From positions 1,984,001 through 2,048,000 of the forward strand of contig NZ_CP121194.1 in NCBI RefSeq assembly GCF_039993895.1: a DNA stretch of 64,000 bases. Reading direction: 5' to 3'. The first letter of the stretch is position 1, and each line of letters opens with the position of its first letter. Both the position numbers and the translations under genes were made by a program. This DNA is from Edaphobacter paludis. GTDB lineage: Bacteria; Acidobacteriota; Terriglobia; Terriglobales; Acidobacteriaceae. Under the pieces are notes generated by a model. It saw only the letters and a list, made by a program, of their open reading frames with translations, had not been told where the DNA came from and ran no database searches. Of this stretch, positions 34,449 to 44,008 are shown piece after piece.

Positions 34449-36017
34449 ATGTCACAAACAGTGAACCAGGCAGTAAGACTATCTCTCCCGCAGAAGATCA
34501 GCCGTCTGGGCGAACGCCTGCACGATGCTCAATGGCGCCGTTATGGCATGGTGTTGCTTGCAGGCAAGGCGCTGGGTGTTGCAGCGGTCCTGCTGGTCGC
34601 CACCTTTATCACCGAACTCTGCTTTACCAATGTGCTGGCGGCGGATGCCCCCATCAAGGCCGCCGACATCGTCAATCCAGTCAATACTGCGTGGACGCTG
34701 ATCGCTGCATTCCTGGTCTTTGGAATGCAGGTTGGCTTCACCATGCTCGAAGCTGGCTTCTGCCGGTCGCGAGAGACCGTCAACGTGTTGATGGAATGCG
34801 TCGTCGATACCTGTCTCTGCGGCCTGCTCTTCTACGCCATCGGCTTTTCATTCATGTTCAGCCACGGCAATGGATTCATTGGCTATCACTGGTTCTTTCT
34901 GAAAGACATACCAGCAACTTATGAAGGTACAGGGGTTGCTTTTCTGGCCTTCTGGATCTTCCAGTTTGCCTTTGCCGATACCTGCTCCACGATTACCTCG
35001 GGAGCCATGATCGGTCGTACCGGTTTCGTCGGCGACCTGCTCTATAGTCTCGCCGTCTCCGGCTTCATCTATCCCATCATCGGTCACTGGGCATGGGGTC
35101 CGGATGGTTTCCTTGCAACCATGGGAAGCACGGGCTTCTTTCTTCCTACGCTTGGTCAAAGCTTCCACGATTTCGCCGGGTCAACGGTGGTCCATACCAT
35201 TGGCGGCATGATCGCTCTTGCGGGATCGATCGTTCTTGGCCCGCGTCTCGGACGCAAGTTCAAGCGTGATGGCGGCGGACCCATGCTTCCTCACGATCTG
35301 ACCATTGCTGCATCGGGTGGACTATTGCTGTGGTTCGGCTGGTACGGATTCAATCCGGGGAGCACGCTCTCTGCGATGGACTTTGAAGGCATCGGCAGAA
35401 TTTCAGCAAATACCACGCTGGCAGCCTGCGCCGCCGGTCTCACTGCCATGATGGTCGCCTACATTATGAGCAAGAAATGGGACATCAGTTTTACCGTGAA
35501 CGGATTTCTGGCGGGGCTGGTCGCTATTACCTGCCCATGCTATTGGGTCAGTCCCACGGGAGCCATTATTCTGGGCGGAATCGCCGGCGTCATCGTTGTC
35601 TTCGGAGTGGAGTTGCTGGAATGGCTCCGCATCGATGATCCCATTGGCGCTGTGCCGGTTCACGGCATCTGCGGCATATGGGGCACGCTCTCGCTGGGCT
35701 TGTTCGCGGTAGGGAAGTACGGTGCGACCGGTCCGCTTGCTCCGGACAACAGCGCACCGCTCCGTGGATTGTTCTACGGCGGAGGCTTGACGCTCTTCAA
35801 GGCGCAGTTCATCGGCAGCGCAATCATCACGGTGTCTACCTTTGCGGTTGCCATGCTGGTGATGTGGCTGGTCAATCTGACGGGCACCCTGCGCGTATCG
35901 AGAGAGGGCGAGCTTTACGGACTCGATCTACACGAGCACGGCATCTCCGCCTATCCCGAATACGTCATCACGTCTCTGGGGACACCTTCCGGCATCACGC
36001 ACTCGGACGGCAGATAA
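34449..36017 (+). CDS. amt: Ammonium transporter
   Basis: 522 residues, about 100 more than usual, the excess being an N-terminal extension with an additional hydrophobic segment (35-60) ahead of the standard 11-helix core. Signature parts are DFAGSTVVHTIGG with H249 and DPIGAVPVHGICGIWG with H405, the twin pore histidines, plus WFGWYGFNPGS. AAAGGAG precedes the start. It is followed by a hairpin terminator and then glnK, the classic amt-glnK pairing in which GlnK blocks the channel when nitrogen is plentiful. Confidence 0.93.
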   Translation: MSQTVNQAVRLSLPQKISRLGERLHDAQWRRYGMVLLAGKALGVAAVLLVATFITELCFTNVLAADAPIKAADIVNPVNTAWTLIAAFLVFGMQVGFTMLEAGFCRSRETVNVLMECVVDTCLCGLLFYAIGFSFMFSHGNGFIGYHWFFLKDIPATYEGTGVAFLAFWIFQFAFADTCSTITSGAMIGRTGFVGDLLYSLAVSGFIYPIIGHWAWGPDGFLATMGSTGFFLPTLGQSFHDFAGSTVVHTIGGMIALAGSIVLGPRLGRKFKRDGGGPMLPHDLTIAASGGLLLWFGWYGFNPGSTLSAMDFEGIGRISANTTLAACAAGLTAMMVAYIMSKKWDISFTVNGFLAGLVAITCPCYWVSPTGAIILGGIAGVIVVFGVELLEWLRIDDPIGAVPVHGICGIWGTLSLGLFAVGKYGATGPLAPDNSAPLRGLFYGGGLTLFKAQFIGSAIITVSTFAVAMLVMWLVNLTGTLRVSREGELYGLDLHEHGISAYPEYVITSLGTPSGITHSDGR

Positions 36018-36021
36018 GTTC

Positions 36022-36063
36022 GTGAGGGGATGGCTTAGCGACGGCCATTCCCTCACACTTTTT
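36022..36063 (+). terminator. Intrinsic terminator or attenuator between amt and glnK
   Basis: GTGAGGGGATGGC (36022-36034) pairs with GCCATTCCCTCAC (36044-36056), one wobble, followed by ACTTTTT. It lies just after the amt stop and 60 bases before glnK, so expression of glnK needs read-through or its own promoter. Confidence 0.75.
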
Positions 36064-36122
36064 CTTATCTCGATGACGACGAAAGCTCACCATTCAACCT
36101 GATGAATCGATGCGAGGACAGC

Positions 36123-36461
36123 ATGACAAAAATAGAAGCGATTGTAAGACCAAATCGATTTGATGCGATTAAGGAAGCGCTCTCAGAGCTCGGCGTGGAG
36201 GGCATGACGGTTGGCGAGGTTCGCGGACACGGCAGGCAGAAGGGTCACACCGAGACCTATCGGGGACGAGAGTATGAAGTCAGTCTGATTCCTAAACTGA
36301 GGGTGGAGATCGTGGTTGCAGACGCTCGCGTCGAACCCATTATTGAAGCCATTATCAAACATGGCGCCACCGGCGAGATAGGCGATGGAAAGATCTTCCT
36401 CTACAAGGCGGAAGATGCCATTCGGATAAGAAACCAGGAACGTGGCGAACGCGCTTTATAG
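36123..36461 (+). CDS. glnK: Nitrogen regulatory protein P-II (GlnK/GlnB)
   Basis: ATG 36123, preceded by GAGGA, gives 112 residues, exactly the P-II length. MTKIEAIVRPNRFDAIKEAL begins the ferredoxin-like fold; the T-loop HTETYRGREYEV has the uridylylation tyrosine at Y51; the B- and C-loops read TGEIGDGKIF and IRIRNQERGERAL. The trimer senses ATP/ADP and 2-oxoglutarate and binds Amt. Placement after amt supports GlnK over GlnB. Confidence 0.93.
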   Translation: MTKIEAIVRPNRFDAIKEALSELGVEGMTVGEVRGHGRQKGHTETYRGREYEVSLIPKLRVEIVVADARVEPIIEAIIKHGATGEIGDGKIFLYKAEDAIRIRNQERGERAL

Positions 36462-36479
36462 AAAACATCGGTACAACAA

Positions 36480-36517
36480 AACAGCCCGCTGAGTTTATCG
36501 ACTCAGCGGGCTGTTTC
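36480..36517. terminator. Bidirectional intrinsic terminator between glnK and the LysR gene
   Basis: AACAGCCCGCTGAGT (36481-36495) pairs perfectly with ACTCAGCGGGCTGTT (36502-36516) around TTATCG, with A-run before and T-run after. It lies between convergent genes. Confidence 0.9.
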
Positions 36518-36532
36518 TGTTTGTTCCAGCTA

Positions 36533-37441
36533 CTAGGCCGGAAGTCCTGAAGAACCTGGCCCTCCGACATCACGGGTTGCGATCTCCAGAAAGGCCTTCG
36601 TTGCTCGGGTCATTGATTTTTCCTTGAGGTAGACAATTCCGAGATCCCGCGACAGGCGCAGGGATTCCAGCTTTACGATCTCCAAAGTACCGCGCTTGAT
36701 CTCGTCCGCAATATTGGCGCTGGGCAGGAACCCAATTCCGAGGCCCGAGAGGATAAATCGCTTCATCAGCTCGCCGCTCTCCACCTCCATCACGGTCTTC
36801 GGCTGAACATCCTGCATCCCGAAGATGTTGAGAATCAGCTCACGCTGCCGTCCCTGCTTCGGCAGAAGAAACGGATACTTCACAATATCTTTTACCCCGG
36901 CGTCTTTGATGGAACGCAGGGGATGGTCGGTCGGAACTGTAAGCACCAACTCATCACGATGAATGGTCTCGACCGCAAAGCGCGCGTCCTTTACGGGAAG
37001 AGAGACAACTCCAAAATCAATCTCCCGGTTTGCCAGTAACTCGAGGGTACGTGCTCTCTCCGAGCGAATGATCTTCAGCGCCACCTTCGGATAATATTTC
37101 TTGAACTCCACGAAGACGTCCGGCAGGACATAGAGGCTGGTCGACTCCTGCGCGCTGATGCCGACTTCTCCGCGGGGGGATCGAAGCTGCTCGGCAACCA
37201 TCATCATCATGTGCCGCTGGCAGTCGAGAGCGTGTTCGGCAAACGGCTCGAAGACGCGGCCAGCGGCGGTAAAGGTGACCTTGCCGCCCTTCCGGTCGAA
37301 CAGCGTCTCACCAATCTCGCGCTCCAGAGAGCGTATCTGCGCCGAGACCGCGGGCTGCGTAATCCGCAATTTTTCAGCGGCTTTTGAGAAACTCTTCTGG
37401 CGCTGAACCTCAATAAAGGTCTTCAGTTGCTCAAAATCCAT
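36533..37441 (-). CDS. LysR-family transcriptional regulator
   Basis: 302 residues. The winged helix-turn-helix covers 1-60 (FSKAAEKLRITQPAVSAQIR, SLEREIGETLFDRKGGKVTF) and a periplasmic-binding-like effector domain 90-295. The gene is divergent from the NuoI-like gene with 110 bases between starts, the usual place for an autoregulated LysR operator, so that gene is a candidate target. The effector is not predictable. Confidence 0.9.
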   Translation of the reverse strand: MDFEQLKTFIEVQRQKSFSKAAEKLRITQPAVSAQIRSLEREIGETLFDRKGGKVTFTAAGRVFEPFAEHALDCQRHMMMMVAEQLRSPRGEVGISAQESTSLYVLPDVFVEFKKYYPKVALKIIRSERARTLELLANREIDFGVVSLPVKDARFAVETIHRDELVLTVPTDHPLRSIKDAGVKDIVKYPFLLPKQGRQRELILNIFGMQDVQPKTVMEVESGELMKRFILSGLGIGFLPSANIADEIKRGTLEIVKLESLRLSRDLGIVYLKEKSMTRATKAFLEIATRDVGGPGSSGLPA

Positions 37442-37551
37442 GATGATCCCCTAATCCCCGGCACCAGCAGAATCTTTGATCTTATTTCCCATCCTACCCT
37501 GTCAGGCGAAGGTCTTCATCAACTCTCTCCGACACAAGTTATACTTATTCC

Positions 37552-38055
37552 ATGTCCAAAGTAAGCGCCGCCGCAGCCATAGCCAAGGGAATGAGCATCA
37601 CCCTCAAGGAGATGTTCCAGCCGACCGAAGTCGAGAACTATCCCGACGGCAAGGGGCCCATGCGAGGGGCTAAATTTCAGGAGCGCTTCCGTGGGAAGCA
37701 CCAGCTTCAGCGCGACGAAAACGGCTTGGAAAAGTGTGTTGCCTGCTTCCTTTGCGCCGCTGCCTGCCCGTCGAACTGTATCTATATAGAAGCAGCGGAG
37801 AACACGGAAGAGACCCGTATCTCCTCAGCCGAGCGTTACGCCAAGGTCTACAACATCGACTACAACCGCTGCATCTTCTGCGGCTACTGCGTCGAGGCCT
37901 GCCCGACCGACGCCATTACCCATGGCCACGGCTTCGAACTTGCGAGCCTTAATGCGACCAACCTGGTCATGCGTAAGGAAGATCTTCTCGTTCCCTCCCA
38001 CAAACTGCCTGATGCGGTGAGTTCGGAGAAGGACGAAGCCGAAATACTTGCCTGA
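37552..38055 (+). CDS. nuoI: NuoI-like 8Fe ferredoxin (NADH-quinone oxidoreductase subunit I)
   Basis: 167 residues. Two 4Fe-4S motifs are intact: C62, C65, C68, C72 (EKCVACFLCAAACPSNCIYI) and C107, C110, C113, C117 (NRCIFCGYCVEACPTDAITH), with the NuoI-type N-terminal amphipathic part (GMSITLKEMFQPTEVENYP) and linker RISSAERYAKVYNIDY. NuoI carries clusters N6a/N6b of complex I. No other nuo gene is nearby, so this is an orphan copy, perhaps supplying or replacing the subunit, or serving another oxidoreductase. No clear ribosome binding site precedes the ATG. Confidence 0.85.
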   Translation: MSKVSAAAAIAKGMSITLKEMFQPTEVENYPDGKGPMRGAKFQERFRGKHQLQRDENGLEKCVACFLCAAACPSNCIYIEAAENTEETRISSAERYAKVYNIDYNRCIFCGYCVEACPTDAITHGHGFELASLNATNLVMRKEDLLVPSHKLPDAVSSEKDEAEILA

Positions 38056-38196
38056 TCTGAATGTGTCGACCTCGCGTCTTTGACGACTGGTGGTGTAGAT
38101 CGTGGCGTTACTCGCCAGACTCTGGACTTCTTTTCTTTCGGGACAGCAAGCGATTTCCCTTGAAAGCTAAGCCGATGCTGGTGAAGACCGAGACAG

Positions 38197-38222
38197 AAAG
38201 AGCTTTCATAGCTTTTTTTTTT
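38197..38222 (+). terminator. Possible weak terminator downstream of nuoI
   Basis: AAAGAGCT pairs with AGCTTTTT around TTCAT, followed directly by more T residues. The stem is A/T-rich and lies 140 bases after the nuoI stop, so its effect is uncertain. Confidence 0.45.
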
Positions 38223-38337
38223 GTCGATCTCAGTAGGCTCAATAGCCTATAGAGGCACCCCCTGCGATAGGCCTACCGGTTCACGGAATTAGTACGCCTA
38301 ATCCTCGATGAGGTAAATGCTACGTAAGTGTTTGTCG

Positions 38338-38367
38338 TTGACAGGAACGCTCGATAGGGAGTATCAA
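38338..38367 (+). promoter_or_regulatory. Possible sigma-70-type promoter for the receptor gene
   Basis: TTGACA (38338-38343) is followed after 18 bases by TATCAA (38362-38367). The -35 is perfect; the -10 is fair. It would give a leader of about 105 bases before the ATG at 38478. Confidence 0.3.
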
Positions 38368-38477
38368 TACTTTCTGCAGTATATAAACGGTTTAGCAAGC
38401 AACTAAACGTCTATGATGCGAACGCACTGATATCGCATTGATTCGTAAAGGTAAACGTTTCTTTTCTTGGAGAGGCC

Positions 38478-41400
38478 ATGATGAAACTCGAATTGCTTTC
38501 TCAGGCTTCGGCGAACTCGCCGAAACCGTGTTTTGTGCAGCGTATGACCGGTATCTTGTTGTTTGCTCTACTGGTGCTCGTTGCTTCACCGGCGCTCGCG
38601 CAGCAGTTGACCGGCACACTGAGCGGCACGGTCTATGACCAGACAGGCGCCGTCATCCCTGGTTCTTCCGTTGTGTTGAAAAATCAGGCCAGCGGAGACC
38701 AGCGAACCACGACCGCTGACAGTACGGGGCATTTCGTCATCACGGCCGTTCAGCCAGCCAACTATTCCATTACGGTCTCCGCCAAGGGCTTCAATAGCTG
38801 GAAAGAAAGCGGAATCGTGATGAACCAGGGCGACTCCCGCAACGTTCCGAACATTAAGCTCGCAGTGGGCAGCAGCACCACGGAGGTGGTTGTCTCGGCT
38901 GCGGATGTGGTTGTTCCGACCGATACCGCCGAGATCAGCACCTCGTTGAACGAGAAGATGATTAACGATTTCCCACTGGCAGGCCGTGACGCCGGGGAGT
39001 TGATCAAGGTCATGCCGGGCATGGCGCTCAATCACGGCGGCAGTGCCGGTTCAAGCTTCAACGACAAAGTTGTGGGCTCCAATAACGGCCCGGTTGGCGC
39101 GTACTCCTCCAACGGCACGCAGCCGAACGGCACCATGGCTTACATGCTCGACGGCGCGAACCTGGTCGATCCCGGCAACTTTGGCACTCAGATCGCCAAC
39201 ATCAACCCCGACATGGTTTCCAATATTAAGGTGTTGATGTCGAACTATGGCGCGGAATATGCAAAAGGTCCGGTAATTTTCCAGGCGTTCAGCAAGAGCG
39301 GCGGTCAACAGTTCCACGGCGAGGCTTACCTTTATACCCACAACTCGGTACTGAACTCGGTCGATGCTTACACCAAGAGCCAGGGTGGCAACAACAAAGC
39401 TGAGAGCTACTACTACATGGGCGGCAATGTCGGCGGCCCGGTACTGATTCCCCATCTCAATTTCAATCGCACCCGGAACAAGCTGTTTTTCTGGGGCGGT
39501 TACGAATACATGAAGCAGCAGCCTGCCGGCTCCATCATTAACTACAACGTCCCCAACGCAGCGCAGCTTTCGGGAGACTTCAGCAACGCGGGCATTCCCG
39601 CCGCCGCGATCTCTGCGTGGCCCAATTTCTATAACCAGTTGTCGAAGAACACGCCTGCGGGTGGCACAGCAACCTCGTTTCCCACCTCGGATATCGACCC
39701 CAGCATTTCGGGCATCCTGAAGCTTTATCCGGCGACCAACCAGACGCCGAGCGCGGCGAACGGCTACAGCAATTACCACTATGTCAATACCTCGCCTCAG
39801 AACCGGTGGGAAGCGACGGGTAAGCTCGACTATGCAATCAGCGACAACACCAAACTTACCGGCTCGTATACCCGTCAGAAAGAAAGCGATCTGGCTCCCA
39901 TCTCCGTCTGGTGGGCAGTCCCCAGTACGCTGCCTTACCCCAGCCCCGGTGCCTCCAGCACGGTAACTTACGTCGTTTTGACGAACCTGACCCACGTCTT
40001 CAACCCCACCACGACGAACGAGACTGTCTTCACCTGGTCACACTTCGTCAACCCCTATAAGCTGGCGAATCCGTCGGCGGTTTCGCGCAAGACAAATAAC
40101 TTCAACGTCCCTGGCCTCTTCGGAAATACCACCGACCAGATTCCAAACTTTCTGCCGGATAACTGCTGTAATGAGTCGCTTGCGAGCATCAACTATTACC
40201 CGATGTCGCCCGGCTCTTTTGGCGGCGTCAAGCAAGTGCCTGCCATCTACGACAACCTCACCAAGATCTTTGGCAATCACAGCTTCAAGGTCGGCTTCTA
40301 TTGGGACGATAGCCGTAACAGTCAGAACAGCACCGCGCCGGACAATGGCAACTATAACTTTCAGACCTACGGTCAGAACTCGACCAATAACCTGGTCGCC
40401 GACATGATGCTGGGCAGGGTCTACAGTTACCAACAGCAAAATAAAGATGTTCCTACCAATACGCACTATCACCAGGTATCGGTCTACGCGCAGGACTCCT
40501 GGAAAGCCAGCAAGCGATTGACGCTGAACTACGGTGTTCGGTTCGATCACATCGGCCAATGGACCACGATCGGTGCGGGTCCTGGTTTCCAGGTATTCAA
40601 TGCAGCCGACTATTACAAAAATCCCCTAGCAACCAATCCTGGTTTGCTCTGGCATGCCATCGACCCATCCATTCCGACCTCAGGCTTCCAGACGCCGTTG
40701 TTCTATCTGGCGCCGCGCATCGGATTGGCCTATGACGTCTTCGGCAATGGGCGGACGGTAGTTCGCGGTGGCTTCGCCGTGTACCGCTACCAAGCAACCA
40801 GCGAGACGGCGAGTGCCCAAAGCGGCCCGCTCGGTTCATTTGAATACACCACTCCAACCCCGTTCACGGGATACGCGAATGTAACGTCTTTTACTCCTCC
40901 CTCCTCCGTTTCGCAAAACGGATCGGATATCCATGCAATGCAGCAAGGCGACACTCGTGCTCCGTTCACCAACGACTGGAACCTAACGATCTCCCAGGCG
41001 CTGCCATGGCGCTCGGTACTTGAAGCTTCGTATGTGGGCAACAGAAGCGCGAATGAATATATGGATGGATCGAACAGCAATCTTTTCAACCTGAACAACG
41101 TTGCTCCTGGCGGCCTCTTCCAGAAAGACCCGGTCCTTGGCCAGTATGTTTCACCGAATGCTCCTTCGTGCCCCGGCGGCGGTGCCACCGACTGGTCGCT
41201 GTACTGCCAGAACGATCCCGCAGCCTATACGGCAACTTATACGGTCAACCACTATCGCCCGTACCAGTCCTATCAGAACATCTATCTACTGACTCATGCC
41301 CCGTACTCGAAGTACAACTCGCTGCAGGTGTCATTCCAGAAGCAGACGGGTCCTGTAACCTTCGCTACCAATTACACGTTCTCTAAAGTACTTGGCATCC

Positions 41401-42239
41401 GCGATGGAGGATCCAACAATGGTCCGGGTAACGGTTCCGGAGTCGATCCGTTCGTGCTTCGCAACAACTACGGGCCGCTCGCCTATGACCACACCCACAT
41501 CCTGAACCTTACGTATAACTGGACGCTGCCCTCTATTCATGGCGAGGGACTTGGCATGCATCTCCTTGGCGGCGCGGTGAACGGCTGGCAACTTTCCGGC
41601 TATACCGCGTTTCAGAGTGGAGCACCGATTCAGCCAAGTATAGGAGGTGGCATGCAGGCGACCTACCCCGGCGGCCTGACCGTTCCCACCGTTCAGCACC
41701 CGAACCTGCCTGACAATAGTATTCTGATGCCCAATGGACTTCGCGCGACCGCGGTCAACCCCTCGGTCTGGTTTGGCTCCAATGCCTATAACGTGCTGAT
41801 TCCAGCGCTGACCTGCGATCCGCTCAAAGGTCTGAAGAGTGGGCAGAGGTTCAACCCCAATTGCTTTACTACTCCAGCGTATGGACAGCAGGGACCGACC
41901 AACCTTCCTTACATGAGGAACCCAAACTACTGGAACAGCGATCTGGGCATCTACAAAAACTTCCACTTTACGGAAGCCAGATACATCCAGTTCCGGGTCT
42001 CCGCAACCAATTGGCTTAACCATCCCAATCCACAGTTTGGGCTGGCCAATAACAGCGATATATCTCTCAACTTCACTCAAACCACCAATGCCACCTGTGG
42101 AGGCTGCGTCGACTCGAACGGCAATCCGATCAAAGTCACCTCTCTGTCACCCACAAACACGAACACTCAAACCACGGGAACGCCTCGATTCAAAACAGGC
42201 TCCAGGTTTGTGACACTGGCGGCGAAGTTCTACTTCTAG
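38478..42239 (+). CDS. Very large TonB-receptor/Oar-like outer-membrane protein with N-terminal carboxypeptidase-regulatory-like domain
   Basis: 1,253 residues. A signal peptide ends at SPALAQQ (about residue 41; a later ATG at 38544 would give a tighter signal). Residues 45-130 form a CarboxypepD_reg-like beta sandwich (LTGTLSGTVYDQTGAVIPGS, FVITAVQPANYSITVSAKGF). A plug-like region follows (INDFPLAGRDAGELIKVMPG, NGTMAYMLDGANLVDPGNFG, IKVLMSNYGAEYAKG), then a long barrel rich in YxxN/aromatic strands, ending TGSRFVTLAAKFYF with the terminal aromatic typical of outer-membrane barrels. Such proteins are abundant in Acidobacteria and probably take up oligosaccharides or other large substrates. 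It heads a group with the CRTAC1-like gene. Confidence 0.88.
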   Translation: MMKLELLSQASANSPKPCFVQRMTGILLFALLVLVASPALAQQLTGTLSGTVYDQTGAVIPGSSVVLKNQASGDQRTTTADSTGHFVITAVQPANYSITVSAKGFNSWKESGIVMNQGDSRNVPNIKLAVGSSTTEVVVSAADVVVPTDTAEISTSLNEKMINDFPLAGRDAGELIKVMPGMALNHGGSAGSSFNDKVVGSNNGPVGAYSSNGTQPNGTMAYMLDGANLVDPGNFGTQIANINPDMVSNIKVLMSNYGAEYAKGPVIFQAFSKSGGQQFHGEAYLYTHNSVLNSVDAYTKSQGGNNKAESYYYMGGNVGGPVLIPHLNFNRTRNKLFFWGGYEYMKQQPAGSIINYNVPNAAQLSGDFSNAGIPAAAISAWPNFYNQLSKNTPAGGTATSFPTSDIDPSISGILKLYPATNQTPSAANGYSNYHYVNTSPQNRWEATGKLDYAISDNTKLTGSYTRQKESDLAPISVWWAVPSTLPYPSPGASSTVTYVVLTNLTHVFNPTTTNETVFTWSHFVNPYKLANPSAVSRKTNNFNVPGLFGNTTDQIPNFLPDNCCNESLASINYYPMSPGSFGGVKQVPAIYDNLTKIFGNHSFKVGFYWDDSRNSQNSTAPDNGNYNFQTYGQNSTNNLVADMMLGRVYSYQQQNKDVPTNTHYHQVSVYAQDSWKASKRLTLNYGVRFDHIGQWTTIGAGPGFQVFNAADYYKNPLATNPGLLWHAIDPSIPTSGFQTPLFYLAPRIGLAYDVFGNGRTVVRGGFAVYRYQATSETASAQSGPLGSFEYTTPTPFTGYANVTSFTPPSSVSQNGSDIHAMQQGDTRAPFTNDWNLTISQALPWRSVLEASYVGNRSANEYMDGSNSNLFNLNNVAPGGLFQKDPVLGQYVSPNAPSCPGGGATDWSLYCQNDPAAYTATYTVNHYRPYQSYQNIYLLTHAPYSKYNSLQVSFQKQTGPVTFATNYTFSKVLGIRDGGSNNGPGNGSGVDPFVLRNNYGPLAYDHTHILNLTYNWTLPSIHGEGLGMHLLGGAVNGWQLSGYTAFQSGAPIQPSIGGGMQATYPGGLTVPTVQHPNLPDNSILMPNGLRATAVNPSVWFGSNAYNVLIPALTCDPLKGLKSGQRFNPNCFTTPAYGQQGPTNLPYMRNPNYWNSDLGIYKNFHFTEARYIQFRVSATNWLNHPNPQFGLANNSDISLNFTQTTNATCGGCVDSNGNPIKVTSLSPTNTNTQTTGTPRFKTGSRFVTLAAKFYF

Positions 42240-42264
42240 TCCATGCTTTCCATTACCATCTTGA

Positions 42265-42292
42265 GGGAGCGGTTCACGCCGCTCCCTTTTTT
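42265..42292 (+). terminator. Intrinsic terminator between receptor gene and CRTAC1-like gene
   Basis: GGGAGCGG (42265-42272) pairs with CCGCTCCC (42279-42286), followed by six T's. It ends only seven bases before the next start codon, and its T-run abuts the GGAGAGA ribosome binding site, so read-through and translation of the next gene may be linked. Confidence 0.85.
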
Positions 42293-42299
42293 GGAGAGA

Positions 42300-43976
42300 A
42301 TGGTTTTCTCAAAACTAATTCGAAGCTTGTTTTGTCTTAGCCTGCTGCAGGCTCTGGCCTTCAGCCTTCCGCTCAAGGGCCAGTCGAAGGCCGCACCGAT
42401 CCAATTCGATCTACAGAAGATTCCTTTCCGTCTGGAAAACGATGAGACGCCAGCAAAGAACGCGCCCGAAGCGATGGCGGGCGGCGTGGCCATCTTCGAC
42501 TACAACGGAGATGGGCGTCCGGACATCTTCTTCACCAACGGCGCCAATATCGCCACTCTTAAGAAGGACTCGCCCAAATACGGCAACCGCCTCTTCCGCA
42601 ACGACGGTAAGGGAAAATTTACCGATGTGACCAAGGCCGCGGGCCTCGAAGGATTGGGTTACGACATCGGCGTTGCGGTTGGGGATTTCGATAACGACGG
42701 GCATCCCGATATCTTTGTCGCAGGCGTGCATCGCAACACGCTTTATCACAACAATGGTGACGGCACCTTCACCGACATTACTGCCAAGGCTGGTCTCGGC
42801 GACGCGGTGGATCCGCAGTATGGCCCGCATTGGGCGGTGGCTGCCGCCTGGGTCGATGTGAATAACGATGGCCTTCTGGATCTCTTCATCGTCAACTACA
42901 TGCAGTGGACTTATAGCCCGCAGCCGCTCTGCTCGTTTAAAGGCGTAGCCGACTACTGTCACCCCCGTTATTACAAAGGCCAGCCCGACCAACTTTTCCT
43001 GAATAACGGCAACGGTACTTTTACCGATGTTTCAAAGCAGTGGGGCATCGCCGAGCACGTAGGCAAGGGCATGGGCGTGGGCATGGCCGACTACGATCTC
43101 GATGGCCGTCCCGATCTTTTCGTGACTAACGACGCCGGCTACGAGTTCCTCTTCCATAATCTGGGCAACAAGTTTGAAGAGGTAGCCTTTCCGAGCGGCG
43201 TTGCCCTTTCCGAAGACGGCAACTTTATCTCGGGCATGGGGCTGGACTTTCGTGACTTCAACAACGATGGGTATCCGGACATAACCTACGTCGCGCTGAA
43301 CACGCAGACCTTTCCGCTTTATGCAGGTTCGCGCGACGGCACCTTTCGAGATGTAACCACCGAAAGCGGTATGCGCAGCCTCAGCTATAACATGTCTGGA
43401 TTCGGTGCCGGGTTCTATGATTTTGATAATGACGGATGGAAGGACCTATTCGTTACGCGCGGTCAGGTTGCGTCGCAGCCGCACCCGGGTTCGGACATCG
43501 ATCAGTACAACACTGTGTTTCGCAACCTTGGCCCTAGCGGAAAGTGGGCTGCATTGACCGGGGAGGCAGGTTTGACCGCCTCGCCCGCTGCCCGCCATCG
43601 CGGCTGTGCTTTCGGAGATCTGGATGGAGATGGGCGGGTCGATGTGGTCGCCACCGGACTAGGCAAAGATGCCGAGATATGGATGAATCGAAGCGCGAAC
43701 TCCGGCCACTGGCTCGACATTGCACTGCGCGGCACAAAGAGCAATCGCGACGGCATCGGCGCACGCATCAAGCTGGTGACCAAAAGCGGCGCTGAGTACA
43801 ACCACATGACTACCAGCGTTTGCTATGCTTCGTCGAGCGACGGGCCCGTACATTTCGGCCTGGGTCCGGACAACCGTGCTGAATCAGTAGAAATTCATTG
43901 GCCATCTGGAATTGTTCAGACACTTCATGACATCGCTGCCGATCGCATCCTGAAAGTTACCGAGCCATCGCAGTAG
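42300..43976 (+). CDS. CRTAC1-family secreted protein with FG-GAP/VCBS repeats and ASPIC/UnbV domain
   Basis: ATG 42300 with GGAGAGA upstream gives 558 residues with a signal peptide (IRSLFCLSLLQALAFSLPLK). Seven calcium-binding-type repeats are visible: DYNGDGRPDIFF, DFDNDGHPDIFV, DVNNDGLLDLFI, DYDLDGRPDLFV, DFNNDGYPDITY, DFDNDGWKDLFV and DLDGDGRVDVVA, forming an integrin-like propeller. The C-terminus (VHFGLGPDNRAESVEIHWPS GIVQ) is an ASPIC/UnbV domain. The family is secreted and often encoded with large TonB-type receptors and TPR proteins in this phylum; binding partners are unknown. Confidence 0.9.
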   Translation: MVFSKLIRSLFCLSLLQALAFSLPLKGQSKAAPIQFDLQKIPFRLENDETPAKNAPEAMAGGVAIFDYNGDGRPDIFFTNGANIATLKKDSPKYGNRLFRNDGKGKFTDVTKAAGLEGLGYDIGVAVGDFDNDGHPDIFVAGVHRNTLYHNNGDGTFTDITAKAGLGDAVDPQYGPHWAVAAAWVDVNNDGLLDLFIVNYMQWTYSPQPLCSFKGVADYCHPRYYKGQPDQLFLNNGNGTFTDVSKQWGIAEHVGKGMGVGMADYDLDGRPDLFVTNDAGYEFLFHNLGNKFEEVAFPSGVALSEDGNFISGMGLDFRDFNNDGYPDITYVALNTQTFPLYAGSRDGTFRDVTTESGMRSLSYNMSGFGAGFYDFDNDGWKDLFVTRGQVASQPHPGSDIDQYNTVFRNLGPSGKWAALTGEAGLTASPAARHRGCAFGDLDGDGRVDVVATGLGKDAEIWMNRSANSGHWLDIALRGTKSNRDGIGARIKLVTKSGAEYNHMTTSVCYASSSDGPVHFGLGPDNRAESVEIHWPSGIVQTLHDIAADRILKVTEPSQ

Positions 43977-44008
43977 GAGGCTGCGCGGTTCGCAGCCATC
44001 GAAACAGC

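Larger units (their letters stand above)
38056..38477. other. 422-base intergenic region before the large receptor gene
   Basis: No gene. A weak hairpin with a long T-run (38197-38222, AAAGAGCT/AGCTTTTT then T's) may end nuoI transcription, and a possible sigma-70 promoter is listed separately. The rest shows nothing recognisable. Confidence 0.5.
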
